Shown here: piece by piece, positions 52,740 through 63,669 of the stretch
Numbering within the stretch: the first letter of the stretch is position 1
Layout of the letters: each line of letters opens with the position of its first letter
Source: Drosophila persimilis
Lineage: Eukaryota; Arthropoda; Insecta; Diptera; Drosophilidae
DNA length: 64,000 nt
Reading direction: 5' to 3'
Assembly (NCBI RefSeq): GCF_003286085.1
Contig: NW_020825288.1
Span: 12,276,001-12,340,000, forward strand
Made by a program: the position numbers and the translations under genes
The notes under the pieces: generated by a model
What the model was told of the DNA's origin: nothing
Seen by the model: the letters and a program-made list of their open reading frames with translations, nothing else
Databases searched by the model: none

Positions 52740-53400
52740 TTAAGACAACAAAATAGATATCATATATAAAAACTATGACACGTTTAAATAAAAAAATACG
52801 ATCATGAGAGCTCTTCTTAAGTTATGGGATTATAAGATTGTAAAGACCTTAAGGGATGCATCTAAAGTGTGCTGTTTTTCAAAACTCCCGGAAAGAACTA
52901 TTATCATACGGTATGACCTAGAATTTTATCCAACAGATGCGAAACAAAAGTTAAACGTATATATGTAAATATTCTGTAATAGCTCAGTTAAATTCAGCAA
53001 AACAGATATAATTAACTAAGGCATTGTTAGGAACTTGCATTTTGTAATTTTATTTTAAAGTAGGGCTTTGTTTAGGAACAAAGTTTCATGCTAAGTTGCT
53101 TTTTAATATTCTTAATTATTTCGATATTCGTACTGAGAACCCCTTTTAGCATTCGGAGCTTTGACTGTCAGCTCTGAAAAAGGTGATATTAAAAATTACG
53201 AACAATTTTATAATCCTCTTATCTGAAGGTCATTTAGTCTTCAGGCCGCTGGTACTGACCATGAATAGAAATAGGTTTTAGTCTTCCACAAAGCATTCTA
53301 TATTCTGTTAAATACCTCATAGGACATAATTTTAAAACTTTATACTAGGGTCTGGGGTTTTTCCCTCAGTGATACTGCTCTTGCATATATCATTTTAAAT
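52740..53400. other. AT-rich island in intron 1 without open frames
   Basis: About 660 bp clearly richer in A and T than its surroundings, with no long open frame on either strand and no microsatellite. A small inverted repeat (CTTTGTT ... AACAAAG, four-base loop) lies at about 53066-53083. It may be an old insertion or simply neutral intron DNA. Confidence 0.5.
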
Positions 53401-56400
53401 TCGCAATTGGCCTGCCGGGCTCACTCACTCACAAACACAAGCACAGGAACAAGTACAAACATTAATACATACATAGACACTCGGAATACGGACAGCTATC
53501 GTATGGCTCTGTCCTATGCCAGACTGCCTGTTTCGGCTTGAAGCACGGTTCAGTGGCAGCTTCCGGCCGGTGCTGGTGCTGGTGCTGGTCTCTGCTTTGG
53601 GGCCCAGTCCTAGAAGGCATGTATTTAATTTACTGTTAAAATTAACGAGACCGTTGCCACTTTGGGCCTGAGCCTGGTTCTGTTTCTGTTTCTGGGTCTG
53701 GGTCTGGTTCTGGTCGTCGTGCCACTTGTGTACAAGTTTGCGGAGTCCCAAACAACCGTTTGGCAACAATTTGTTACAACCGGCAACTGCAAATGATTAA
53801 CAATGCATGCGACATTGTGGTTAAAGGCATAATATTAGCATACATTTAGGCCTTTCCCCTGCCACACACACGCGCTCCCACACACACGCAGGCAGACACC
53901 CTTAGCCCCTTGGCACAGAGAAACCCCCCAGCCACAAATGAAAATTAATTTTCTGCTATTTTACGCTACATCCTGTTCCGATCCAGCTTGACATCGGCTT
54001 ATTGTGCTATTTATGTGCCTGCCATTATTCTCGTAACAAGACAAAAGCCCGTATTAATTACACAACTCATTTGTTCTTCGGAAGACTATAACCAATGACA
54101 CAAAATCAATAGCTAAACGGGGCACTCCACGCCCCTATCAGCCTGGTGGATAGAGTCATCAAAGGGGAGGGGCCTGGTTGTTGGGCGGTCGGGCCTGGTC
54201 CGGCCACACAATGAGCCCGCAACGCAACCGGTAATCAAATAAAACGCAAGTCAAATCGTGTTGCATAATTACAGTCATCTAACGGCAAACATCAGTCACA
54301 ATTTCAGGCGGGCTGCAAAAAAATACTGCACGAACTTTGGCACGTCGAAGTCTATATACCCTTACTGCTCGAAATCTATTCGTACACCATGGAATAGTAT
54401 GAGAATAGTAGAAGAGTAGAACGATAAATGGTGTCCTTGTTATTTAACAGTCGATATAATAGAGTTTAGAATAATAAGTCAAGAATCAGTTAATTCAAAG
54501 TCAAATTTAACTGTTGATTAATGTTCATTCTTAAAACACAAACCACCTGTTTCTGCCTGAATCATCGAAGACGTCTTCAAATCCACACCCCAACGATTCC
54601 AATAATAATAATTATAATATAATTGTTACTTTTTTGTATGTTTTAAATTTCATTGCGATAATATTTGCAAGAAGAAACAAAATTTCACTAGATACTATCT
54701 GCAGATCTCAAACCTCATAGACTCATGCATACTATTTATCAGTATCTTGCATAACAAACATCCAAACGGAATTGGAATACCCCCTTTTAAGGGTATGAAA
54801 CAGTGGAAAACGACTGGAAATTTACCAAGGCGGCAAACTGAGAAAACAAATCGGCGTAGACCAGGTCAGGAAAGGCCCCGAACCGATACACCCGGTATGC
54901 GGCGGGGGCTGTCTGCGTGTCAACAAGTAATTTCCGCAGCCGAGGATTCATAAAAACAACAACGAATCTACGGCGCGACAACAACAGGAACAACCATAGA
55001 GCAACAGTTGTTGGGCGGGCTCTTTTGTTGATATTTTATTTTTATTTTTACGATAATATTAAGCCGAACCGGCTGGGAACGGCTGGCAATCAGCATAAAG
55101 TGGTTGCTATTAAAAATATCAGGCCGCATAATAAAATGGTCGTTTCGCAGCGGATATACCGCGCATAGCCAGGCATTCATTCCGGGAAGGACCTCCGACT
55201 GCGGGGCTTGAGCCTGACCATTGTTATTGTGACTCCATCTCCTGCTCCTATCGCTATCCCTATCCCTGTCCTGGCTGAGAATCCATGAAATCAAATAATA
55301 AAACCATAAAACTGGCCGCAGCAATTAAAAAGCCTCCAGCATAATTCCGTCCACAGTTTTTTCCTTGTACTCGTATTTGTTGCCTATTTTTTTAGTGGAG
55401 TCCGTGGACCGTGACTGAGCTGCATTTCCAGGGCTCAGAGCCTGAAAAATTGCAATTTAATGAAGCATGCCGTTAGCCGCAATTAAGCGGTAATAACAAA
55501 TAAGCCATGCTGCTGGCTTAACAGGCCCGCGAGGGGCGTCTGGGAGATTTTTGCCATCGAATTTATTAAACAAATTGAAATGCAAATAATTCTTTCGTTA
55601 TTTTACAACAAAGCCACAACACAAAGGGGATCGGATCGCATCTATTTTCACTTCATTTGGAGGGTACAATAAACTCAACAAAAAAGAGAATATACAAAAT
55701 ATATAATAGAATAGAAAAGAATACATTTTGTAATTTAATTAACTAACGAATGCTTGTATTTTTCTAAAAAAATACCATTTTGTAGAGTGCAGAGCCGAAA
55801 AGAATATCCGGGGAATCGTGAATGTCTCATTGTCTTTCGTTTTTAATTGTTACAAAATTCGCGGTCAGTGGCTCTTGGTGGACATTGTCATTGTCCCGGG
55901 CTAAATGGCGCGAGGAGATGAATGGATGGCTGGATGGAGCCCTTATATACTCCTCGAAGAAGAAAAATAAGAATTCACTTGATTTACATTTATGGCATGT
56001 GCGGGCAAGCGTTAATTTGTGGAAATGCGAAAAGGCAACGGCAATGGTAAAGGCAAAGGCAAATAAAGTCAGCGGGCGATGACTAATAGAAAATAAGGAA
56101 AAGCTATGGGAAATGGGAAATGCCAATGCGGAATGCAGTCAAGTGAAGTGCAAGAGAACCAAGCGGATGTTAAAGACGGAGTTGAGGGCAAAGAAATACT
56201 ACCGCTACTGCCATGCAAATTGGCTATGCAAACTGTACAAAATGGCTGCTGCTTCAGAAGGCAGCGACAAACGAGAGACACCAGAGGAGCAGTCTGGGGC
56301 GGTATATTGGACCGACCCCTTCAAGTATTGACAACACTGTCAAAAGGGAACAAAACGAGGGTCAAAAAGGCGTCTTCGCCTGTAGTTGCACTTTAGATTT

Positions 56401-58610
56401 ATTGATTGTCTCAGTGCGTTCTTGTCCTTGGCGTGTCCGAATGGGTAGTCCTGTAGTCCCCTGGTCCTTTGTAGTCCCCGCAGCCTGCGGTGCAGTTCTC
56501 CTGCAGTCCTCGCTGCAGTCCCTGCAGTCCAACGTCAAGACTTGGCTTACTGCTGTTGGAAAAACTTGCTGGAGCAGCAACAAACACCCAACCAGGACAA
56601 TAATGCTGATGATGACAGCAGCTCCTCCTCCAGCTCTTGGTGTCCAGGGAAAAGAACGCTTTTCTTATATGTATGTATGTGTGCATTTGTATATGTAGTA
56701 TATGTACAAATACACACACTCTCTATTTGTACATTTCCGTGCTTGGCTCTGGCTCGACTTTTTGTTCAGACCCATTTTTATTCCACATTTTTTTCTGCGT
56801 GCAAACTTTGTGCAATGCCGCGCTATTCGGATTGAAATTCTTTTGTGTTGACAACGGAATTTCTTCACTATTTTACTTCATTTCGTATTATTTGCGATGG
56901 CTGGTAGCAGTTGGTGGCCATAAACTCCACAGGGTCTTGCGGCCAGTTGATTTACCTGTAAGTTTTTTATCTTCAAATATCCCTCGCACGTGGCACGTGC
57001 CGTTTGCAGCCGAGCGGACTTTAATATTTTTAATTACGCTCATTTCCGCTTGCTTTTCCATGTTTACATTTCAATAAATTTCCACTCGGAGTGTGCTCCG
57101 GGCCCATGCTCATCCAGCCCTTTCATCAACCCTCTGTTACTCTGTTTTTCTCTCATTTTGCTCTGTTTTCCCTGGTTTTTCTCTATCATCCTTCTCGGGC
57201 ACTTGTCATCATCAACACTTGCTCCTGCTCCTGTTGCCACTCTCCTCCTAACGAATTTGGTGGCGCATAATGAGTTTTTGTTTCCGTCAGCTTAAGTTCC
57301 TTGATGCAGGACCCTGGACCCAGGACCCAGGAGCGGCAGCAACAACAATTACCATTGCCATTTAATTAAAAATTGCAGAATAATTATTTTTCTTTTTCGC
57401 ATCGTATTCTTCCCTTCGCTCTTCTCCCCGCTTTTCTCGCTTTTCTTCGGTGTACGCTTGCAAAAAACTTTTCAATAAACAAAAGCGCCCTCTGCAATTT
57501 GAAAATCTGCAAATTAGCACAAATGCAGCTTGTGGATAGACGGATGAGGGGACGGATTGAGGGATGGCTCAAAGGATGGCTATAGCACAGCGGAAAAGCA
57601 CTATATCTTTTCCACCGACAAGCAATTCAAATTAAACATTAAAATCGGGTTCGTCCATTAGACAATTCTTAGGACAAAACAAGGAATATCATTTTTATAC
57701 AGTTTTGGGACATTTTTAAGATCTTGCTGAATGCTGGTGAAACAAAAAACGAAAAATGTTTAGTATTTTTTGCAGGAATTTTGGTGTAACTGCAAAGCTG
57801 AATTAATTCGATGAAACCAGTTCGAAAAGAGCGTCGGTAGAAAACGTGTCGTATGCAAGCATCATCAGAGATGCCTAGAGAGGATTGGCAGTAGGTAAAT
57901 GAGTTAGCCAGGAAAACGGCAAACGGAAAACAGGCTACAGGCACCGGTAGGACAGGACAAATGCAGCAGCAAAATGTAGCTTTCAATTACATTAAATCCG
58001 TTGAGAAAAAGTTAACGTCACGCACACAGTTGACAATTTATTTGTTCGTCCAGTAGTTTCCGGCCCCAATAGCACGCTCCTGGCCCCAAAGCAGGTGTGT
58101 AGCCCCAGGCCAGTGACAGCCAGCTTAGTTTTTTCTCTGGTACAAATGTCAGTTTAAGAGCTTTGTTCAAATACGTTAATAAAATATACGAGTTTGTCCT
58201 CCGCCCCCTGGCCCGACATCATTATCAGTGTGGAAAAGTTGGCACGTTGTTGCTACAGGTGTTTCCCGGGCCGAGGTACGTGTGTGCGTAACTTTTGGGC
58301 CTACACAGAAAGTTTTTGGCCAACTTCTGCCCCCAGCTTCAGCTTCAGTTTTGGCTTTAATGCAACCGGCTCTCACTTCTGGTTGGGAAGCGATTTCAGT
58401 TCGTTTTGCTGACAAATGCTGTCAATATATCAACAGTAAACCGTAAATGATGAGACGATTTGTTACGCTGCTGCTCCTGCAAAAGCAACAGCACCCGTAA
58501 CCATAACCGAAGCAGCAACAAAAACAAAAACACTAACCGAGTTGGTGCAACTGCAGCTTCTCGTTTGCCTGTGTGGCAGGCAGGCAATAAGTTGAAAACC
58601 GAGACAGCCA

Positions 58611-58634
58611 GGCAGAGGCAGAGGCAGAGGCAGA
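58611..58634. repeat. GGCAGA hexamer repeat
   Basis: Four perfect GGCAGA units. Confidence 0.85.
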
Positions 58635-58888
58635 CAGCGACGTCAGCATTCAAGAATCCTGCTTAAGTAGCTGTTGGTGGCTTCTCCAAGCTCGTCTCAA
58701 CCTGCCACTTGATGTATATTTCGGCAACATTATACTCAACGCTTAATACTTTATGCTTATTTTGTTGCCGCAACTGAGTCCTGAGTCCGTCCCGGAGGAG
58801 CTGCAGCAGCAACAGCAGCAGCATCGGAGGGAAATTTATTTTCTGCTTTGGCAGCAGGATAAAGTTGTCTAGCTCAGCCTGTCCTGTA

Positions 58889-58913
58889 CCCCTGCCCCTG
58901 CCCCTGCCCCTGC
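58889..58913. repeat. CCCCTG hexamer repeat
   Basis: Four CCCCTG units. Confidence 0.85.
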
Positions 58914-59534
58914 AGCAACTTCGCCTGCGGCTTATGATAAACTGGGCTGCACTTAAGCTGGCTCTGCCCCTGCCACATGCGAGTGCAACTATGTGCTCTT
59001 ATTTACTGTTAGCTCTGCTGAAATTCAATTTGTGTGTGTGTAAGAGTGTGTGGGAGGAGCACCAGTACTCGTACGAGTATGAGGGTTGTAAGCAGCTTAA
59101 AACTTAAATAAATTTCGTTTGTGACCAGACTCCTTTTTTCACAATTTTTATAAATCGCCTGTCGATTTCTTTGCTCTGTTGCCTGCAACCAAGCGGCAAG
59201 CAGGAGCTCAAGTTGTGGCCAGCTGATGCCCGGCAAAGGCACAGGCACAGGCACAGGGCACTCCATTACCCCGTACCCTCCATACCACTCTACTCCACTC
59301 CACTTCCAAACCCATCTACTGAGGTGGCTTAAACAAAGGAGGGCCCTTCGCCGAGAGTTATGCGTGGCTTGGGGAAGGACTGAGGGGTCGTCTGAGCTAT
59401 GTATAGAAGCAGCATCAGCCAGTAGCCAGAACACCAGCAACAAGAGCGGGACAAAGGCTTTTCATTATGCACGCCACTCGCCGGCGAACAACACGAACAA
59501 CAACTGCAACAAAGCGGGACTCAAAAGGCCATGC

Positions 59535-59567
59535 CCTGCTCCTGCTCCTGCTCCTGCTGCTGCTCCT
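59535..59567. repeat. CTCCTG/CTG repeat
   Basis: CTCCTG units grading into CTG and CTCCTT; explains the poly-Leu and Ala-Pro frames seen here. Confidence 0.85.
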
Positions 59568-59615
59568 TCTACCGATCCGCCTCTTGGCTGCCATTCACTT
59601 CAAGTGCACTTTCTG

Positions 59616-59892
59616 TACCCTTGCCGAGGGTGCTATGATTCCGAGCAGATTTTTGTAGGAAAATGAAAGACTTCCGACCATCGAAGACATACTTTTTTGA
59701 TAGTCATTTAATAGCTACGAGCAACGAGCCAGTTTATAACATATCTTACTGAAAGTTTGCATAGACTTGCCACAGACAGGATTTGAGTCGAATCATTTAA
59801 TCAAAATGGGATCATCACTACATATATCACTCTACATACTACGAGGGTATTTTAATCTTCGGCACACCCGAATTTAGCCTTTCTTTCTTTTT
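59616..59892 (+). mobile_element. short non-autonomous repeat with TACCC...GGGTA ends (best copy)
   Basis: Starts TACCCTTGCCGAGGGTG and ends GAGGGTATTTTAATCTTCGG followed by CACACCCGAATTTAGCC and a T-rich tail. These start and end words match a very widespread class of short dispersed repeats in Drosophila genomes as I remember it. The 277-bp interior has no open frame. It is the most complete of several such remnants in the intron and sits about 700 bp upstream of exon 2. Confidence 0.55.
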
Positions 59893-60586
59893 ATTCTATG
59901 CCTTTCATCCAAAACACTTAATTTGCATAATTTTTGTAAAGTGAGAGCAACAGCCAGCAGCAACAGCGGCCACTATAAGCGTTTTAATTCCGCCAGCTTT
60001 AAATAAACGAAATGCAAGTGCCACAAAATGTGGTACATAATTCTTCCTTAATATTTCCCAGCAAAAATTTTGGGCGTTGGCAGGTGGAGGCTCTTTTGTG
60101 GCTGGAAATCTAATACTCTTACTTCATTTAGTCTTATGAAATTTCATGCTCTTTTGCATTTTTCACGTAAATGCTCAGTGATGGAGAAGACAGCAGCAGA
60201 CAAAGGCATTTTTCGGCAGTGAAAATGTATTTTCCAGTAAATCAGCCTAATGCACTCAACGGCCCCCCCCCCCACTATCAGCCCGAAAAAATGGCCCAAA
60301 GCATATTCAGCTTCTGAATAGGTAAGAGGATAAAAAGTCAAGCAGAGATAGAGAGAAAGAGGATGGCGGCGGTTGTGCATCAAATTTAATCTAGCCACCG
60401 ATAGTTGAGTTAACTTTGTAAAGAGCACAAGTACGAGCACGAGTACGAGCACGAGTACGAGTAATGTGTGCCATAAGCTGGAGCAAAGGGAATAAGCCAA
60501 GGCAGAGAAAATTACACTTGAATTAAATCATTCTGCTCAATTCGCCAACTAATAATCTCCTTAAACATTATCCATATCTATTCCAG
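59893..60586 (+). other. Octalpha2R: intron 1 of the receptor gene, 3' end with splice acceptor
   Basis: Non-coding. It holds a C run (60263-60273), a GTACGAGCACGA repeat (60431-60463) and the acceptor TCTATTCCAG at 60577-60586 preceding exon 2. Confidence 0.8.
60431..60463. repeat. GTACGAGCACGA 12-bp repeat
   Basis: Two full 12-bp units and a partial third, themselves made of diverged GTACGA/GCACGA hexamers, about 120 bp upstream of the exon 2 acceptor. Confidence 0.85.
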
Positions 60587-60745
60587 TTGAGCGAGGACAT
60601 CGGCTATGTGCTGTACTCGGCCCTGGGCTCCTTCTATATCCCCAGCTGCATCATGGTCTTTGTGTACATACGAATTTACTTTGCCGCCAAGGCGCGGGCG
60701 CGGCGAGGCATCAAAAAGCATCCGCGCAAAACAAACAACGAACAG
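60587..60745 (+). CDS. Octalpha2R: alpha2-adrenergic-like octopamine receptor, coding exon 2 (residues 294-346)
   Basis: A 159-bp internal exon, 53 codons, phase 0 at both ends, bounded by TTCCAG| and CAG|GTGAGT. It starts L-S-E-D, completing extracellular loop 2, then TM5 at about 298-322. In TM5, S304 and S308 occupy the 5.42 and 5.46 positions that contact the amine hydroxyls in adrenergic receptors, 5.43 is Ala305, and the TM5 proline is P312. This S-x-x-x-S pattern followed by F-Y-I-P parallels the alpha2-adrenergic receptors and supports an octopamine-type, rather than 5-HT1-type, binding site. The end (RARRGIKKHPRKTNNEQ) is the basic start of intracellular loop 3. It is far too short to be seen as a gene by itself; its identity comes from its exact in-frame fit between exons 1 and 3. 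Confidence 0.93.
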
Positions 60746-62430
60746 GTGAGTGTGTACCCCGCTATTGTGTTTCCACTCCATGTTCATGGAAGTCGGTGCG
60801 GACTGACCCTCAGTCCTTGGGTGTGGGTTCCTAATGAACTTTGATGCAAGCCCATTTGAGGGAATGCCATATCTGAGGTACTAATGCGTTTGCCCACAAA
60901 ATGTCCTTCATGCGAAATGCAGGGGATGGAAAATTTTTACATTTCACTGAGCAAATGTAATTTCCATTGCTCTCCCTTCGCTCGGGCGAATCGCTATGGC
61001 ATATGCGGCGTATGCTCAATATTTGCCCACCTTTCACCTGCTTAAAGTAATTGTGCATTACCAGGAAACTCCGAATTGAGAGCACACACACACATATGCT
61101 TAGCCTCAATTTTCCATCAACTTGGAGGATACGTGGGGGATTTCGGTTTGGTTGGTTTGGGTTGCGGATTGTGTGCCAACGCTGCAATTTGGCCGCTGCA
61201 GCTGTTGGCCACGTCTGCAGCAAACAGGGCCATTCTATTGAATGGCTTCTGCTGACTCTCTCTCTCTCTCTCTCTTTCCCTTGGCCTTGGTTCCTGGGTG
61301 TGAGCCTCTCCTTTGTCGTGTTTTAGCGCAGCTTTTGTTGAAAATTATCGGAACGCCACCTAATCCACTGATGGAGTGAAAAGTCTCTAATGATCGACGT
61401 GGACTGCGTCAATTACCTGCAATGCCAGCGATGGTGCGAGTCCATTGCCAGTCCACCATCCAATTCATACACAATTTGCATTTTCAATTAACTGAACGGA
61501 CGGAACACACACAGATACACACACAGACAGAACACATGGAAAGAAAAGTGCGGAAAACAGGAACTGGCCAGGACTGGCTATATGAACGACACTTGCCGGC
61601 CATTTCATGCAAACAAATGCAGGAGCAGCGGCCCAAACGAGCGATTAACGGAAAATGGACAGACACAGAGAGAGAGAGAGAGAGAGAGAACCACACAGAG
61701 CGCGACGGTGTAAACAGGGAGGGACAAAGGGACACACATATGTATGCTGACATTACGCTTTATTCTGTGCATTGTAATGCGCTGTACTTATATAATGTGA
61801 GGGTATTTCCGACAGTTCTTTGACCTTGAATACAGATCCTCATATCCTCGTATCCTCCTTATACAGAAGATGGGGGACAATAAAGCCCAATAGACTCCGA
61901 TTATGGGGTATAGCTTAGTCGCCAACAGTCGACTCTAGCACTCGTACCAGTTTTATTCTCGTGTTCAGTTTGGACGCTGTCTGTGTCTCTGTTAATTGCT
62001 CTTGGTAATTGTTGCTGCTTTTCGCGCATTGAATATGCACAGCCAGCCCTCTCCATTGCAGCAGACACTCACAGCCCTGACAGGCCCCCAGCAACAGATC
62101 CCACCCGTGTTTTTGTAAACCGCACGCACTGACCCGTCTCTCCTGCCAGTCCCGCCAGTTGCCTTAAACGGGATTTTCGAAATGGAAAACTGTTGTTGCA
62201 AGTGTTTGGCCATCTGTATCTGTATCTGCATCTGTCCCCGTCTCCGTCGCATGCAGATGCGAGTGCGAACGTGAATCTGAAACCCAATTTGCAATGCCTT
62301 AACGGGGGCAAATGGGGGGTCCAGAAGGTAGAAGCCGAGCTTGGGATTGAACTACCTTGAGATATGATATGTGTTTGTGTCAGATAGCCTAATTATTGTT
62401 TTCCTCTATTTGTTCCGAAACTACCCTCAG
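60746..62430 (+). other. Octalpha2R: intron 2 of the receptor gene
   Basis: 1,685 bp from donor GTGAGT to acceptor CTACCCTCAG. It contains a CT run (61256-61275), an AG run (61667-61689) and a GAGGGTATTTCCGAC word at about 61800 that may be another repeat remnant. No exon-like segment is seen. Confidence 0.88.
61667..61689. repeat. AG dinucleotide microsatellite in intron 2
   Basis: About eleven AG units. Confidence 0.9.
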
Positions 62431-63546
62431 GTAACGAGCTTCACCACCGCCAACAAGAAAGGAACAATACCGATGCCATCCTCCAGCGCCGCCTCCGCGC
62501 TGCAGCTGCACCAGCAGCGACAGATAGCCACCATTGAGACACCACCGAACAGTGCCACGCTACCGATGCAAATACCAACGGTAACCATGGATCTGGCCTC
62601 GGACATATCCACCTCCGAGGCGGGGGAGCTGGAGGCTGTTGCAGCACAGACAGTGCTCGCCTACTCGGCCAATCCCAATTGTGGCGCGAATGCGAATGCG
62701 GTCACCGTGTCAGCTGGCCAGCTATGCTCCCCCAGCTCGCCGAAGGAGACGCTTCAGGTCAGCACCATAGCCACGGGCCGCGTTGGCCTCAATGTGCCCG
62801 TGCCCCCGTCCATGGGCAGCAACAACTCCATCAATGCCCTCAACAACAACAATGGAAGTGTGGAGGCTGCCAACAACGCGGGTGGCGGCGTGGGCGGGGC
62901 CAGTGGAGCCGCATTGGGGACCACAGTGACGTCCAGCAACGAGCTGAGAGTGTCGCCGATCGGCGGACGCTGTCGGGCGCTATCCGTGGGCGTTGACACG
63001 GACATGGTGAGTGAATTCGATCCTTCCAGCTCGGACTCGGGCGTGGTCAGTCGCTGTGCCGTGGTCAAGCCGCTCAAGTTTCGCCTTTGCCAGCCGATCT
63101 TTGGACGCAAATCGAACCAGCAGCGGCGCAACGAATCGAAGGCAGCTGCCGCCGCGGCGTCAGCCAAAAGTCCCACCCCTTCTGCCGCGGCGGTAGCCAA
63201 AAACCAGCAGCAGCAGCAGGTGGTCAAGGCCGAGCTTGAGCCAGCCATTCCCAAGACGCCGAAGCCGCGGGATCCCGAAAAGGAGAAGCGACGGATCGCC
63301 CGCAAGAAGGAGAAGCGGGCCACACTCATCCTGGGCCTGATCATGGGCAGCTTCATTGCCTGTTGGCTGCCCTTCTTCTTCTTGTACATCCTGGTGCCGG
63401 CCTGTAGTAGCCACTGCAACATCCCCGAGTCAGCGTTCGCCATCGCTTTCTGGCTGGGCTACATGAACTCGGCCCTCAATCCGGCCATTTACACCATCTT
63501 CAACAAGGACTTCCGGCGCGCCTTCAGGCGCATCCTGTTCAAGTGA
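62431..63546 (+). CDS. Octalpha2R: alpha2-adrenergic-like octopamine receptor, coding exon 3 (residues 347-717)
   Basis: Last coding exon, 371 codons plus TGA at 63544-63546. The first 20 codons of the open frame upstream (62371-62430) are intron, because the acceptor CTCAG| is at 62430 and V-T-S-F joins exon 2 in phase 0. Residues 347 to about 641 finish a very long intracellular loop 3 (about 320 residues in total) rich in Ala, Ser, Asn, Gly and Gln, including a five-Gln run. The loop ends in a basic segment (KEKRRIARKKEKRA) typical of G-protein contact at the base of TM6. TM6 is about 642-668 with CWLP at 657-660, TM7 about 680-702 with NPAIY at 696-700, and helix 8 is NKDFRRAFRRILFK, ending right at the stop. 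Family members in other insects also end close to this point. A strong donor-like ATG|GTGAGT lies inside the exon at 63007. Confidence 0.93.
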   Translation, partial: VTSFTTANKKGTIPMPSSSAASALQLHQQRQIATIETPPNSATLPMQIPTVTMDLASDISTSEAGELEAVAAQTVLAYSANPNCGANANAVTVSAGQLCSPSSPKETLQVSTIATGRVGLNVPVPPSMGSNNSINALNNNNGSVEAANNAGGGVGGASGAALGTTVTSSNELRVSPIGGRCRALSVGVDTDMVSEFDPSSSDSGVVSRCAVVKPLKFRLCQPIFGRKSNQQRRNESKAAAAAASAKSPTPSAAAVAKNQQQQQVVKAELEPAIPKTPKPRDPEKEKRRIARKKEKRATLILGLIMGSFIACWLPFFFLYILVPACSSHCNIPESAFAIAFWLGYMNSALNPAIYTIFNKDFRRAFRRILFK

Positions 63547-63669
63547 TGTTTGGCCTACGTGTGCTGTTACAGGTGCGTTTATGCGAGCATCGAGAAGGCT
63601 ACCGAACGTGCCATGGGCAGCACACCCATGGGCTATGGACATGGCTCGTATCAGCATTACAGGCGTTAG
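63547..63669 (+). other. Octalpha2R: candidate stop-codon readthrough extension (40 codons) of the octopamine receptor
   Basis: Directly after the TGA the same frame stays open for 40 codons and closes at TAG 63667-63669. The predicted extension begins CLAYVCCYRC, four cysteines in ten residues, followed by a Gly/Met/Tyr/His-rich end. G or C occupies the third codon position in 26 of 40 codons, more like coding sequence than the AT-rich DNA that follows. Cysteines just after helix 8 are classic palmitoylation sites in GPCR tails. Stop-codon readthrough is common in Drosophila neuronal genes, and TGA is the leakiest stop. Seen: open frame and composition. Inferred: translation. Confidence 0.45.

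Larger units (their letters stand above)
53401..59615 (+). other. Octalpha2R: intron 1 of the receptor gene, fourth part
   Basis: No exon-like segment recognised. Contents include a GGTGCT-type repeat near 53570-53590, a possible repeat fragment between TATACCCTTACTGC at 54355 and GAATACCCCC...GGGTATG near 54775-54798, GGCAGA units (58611-58634), CCCCTG units (58889-58913) and CTCCTG units (59535-59567). Confidence 0.7.

Noticed and set aside
62371..62430. Start of exon 3 at the ATG at 62371
   Set aside because: A proper acceptor (CTACCCTCAG) at 62430 and phase-0 junction with exon 2 show these 20 codons are intron; a receptor beginning here would lack TM1-TM5.
62754..63443. 229-codon minus-strand open frame over exon 3
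   Set aside because: Antisense shadow of the receptor exon; Leu/Ala runs mirror the coding repeats.
63544..63546. TGA as a selenocysteine codon
   Set aside because: No SECIS-like element can be seen in the 3' UTR present, and amine receptors are not selenoproteins; simple termination or readthrough is more plausible.
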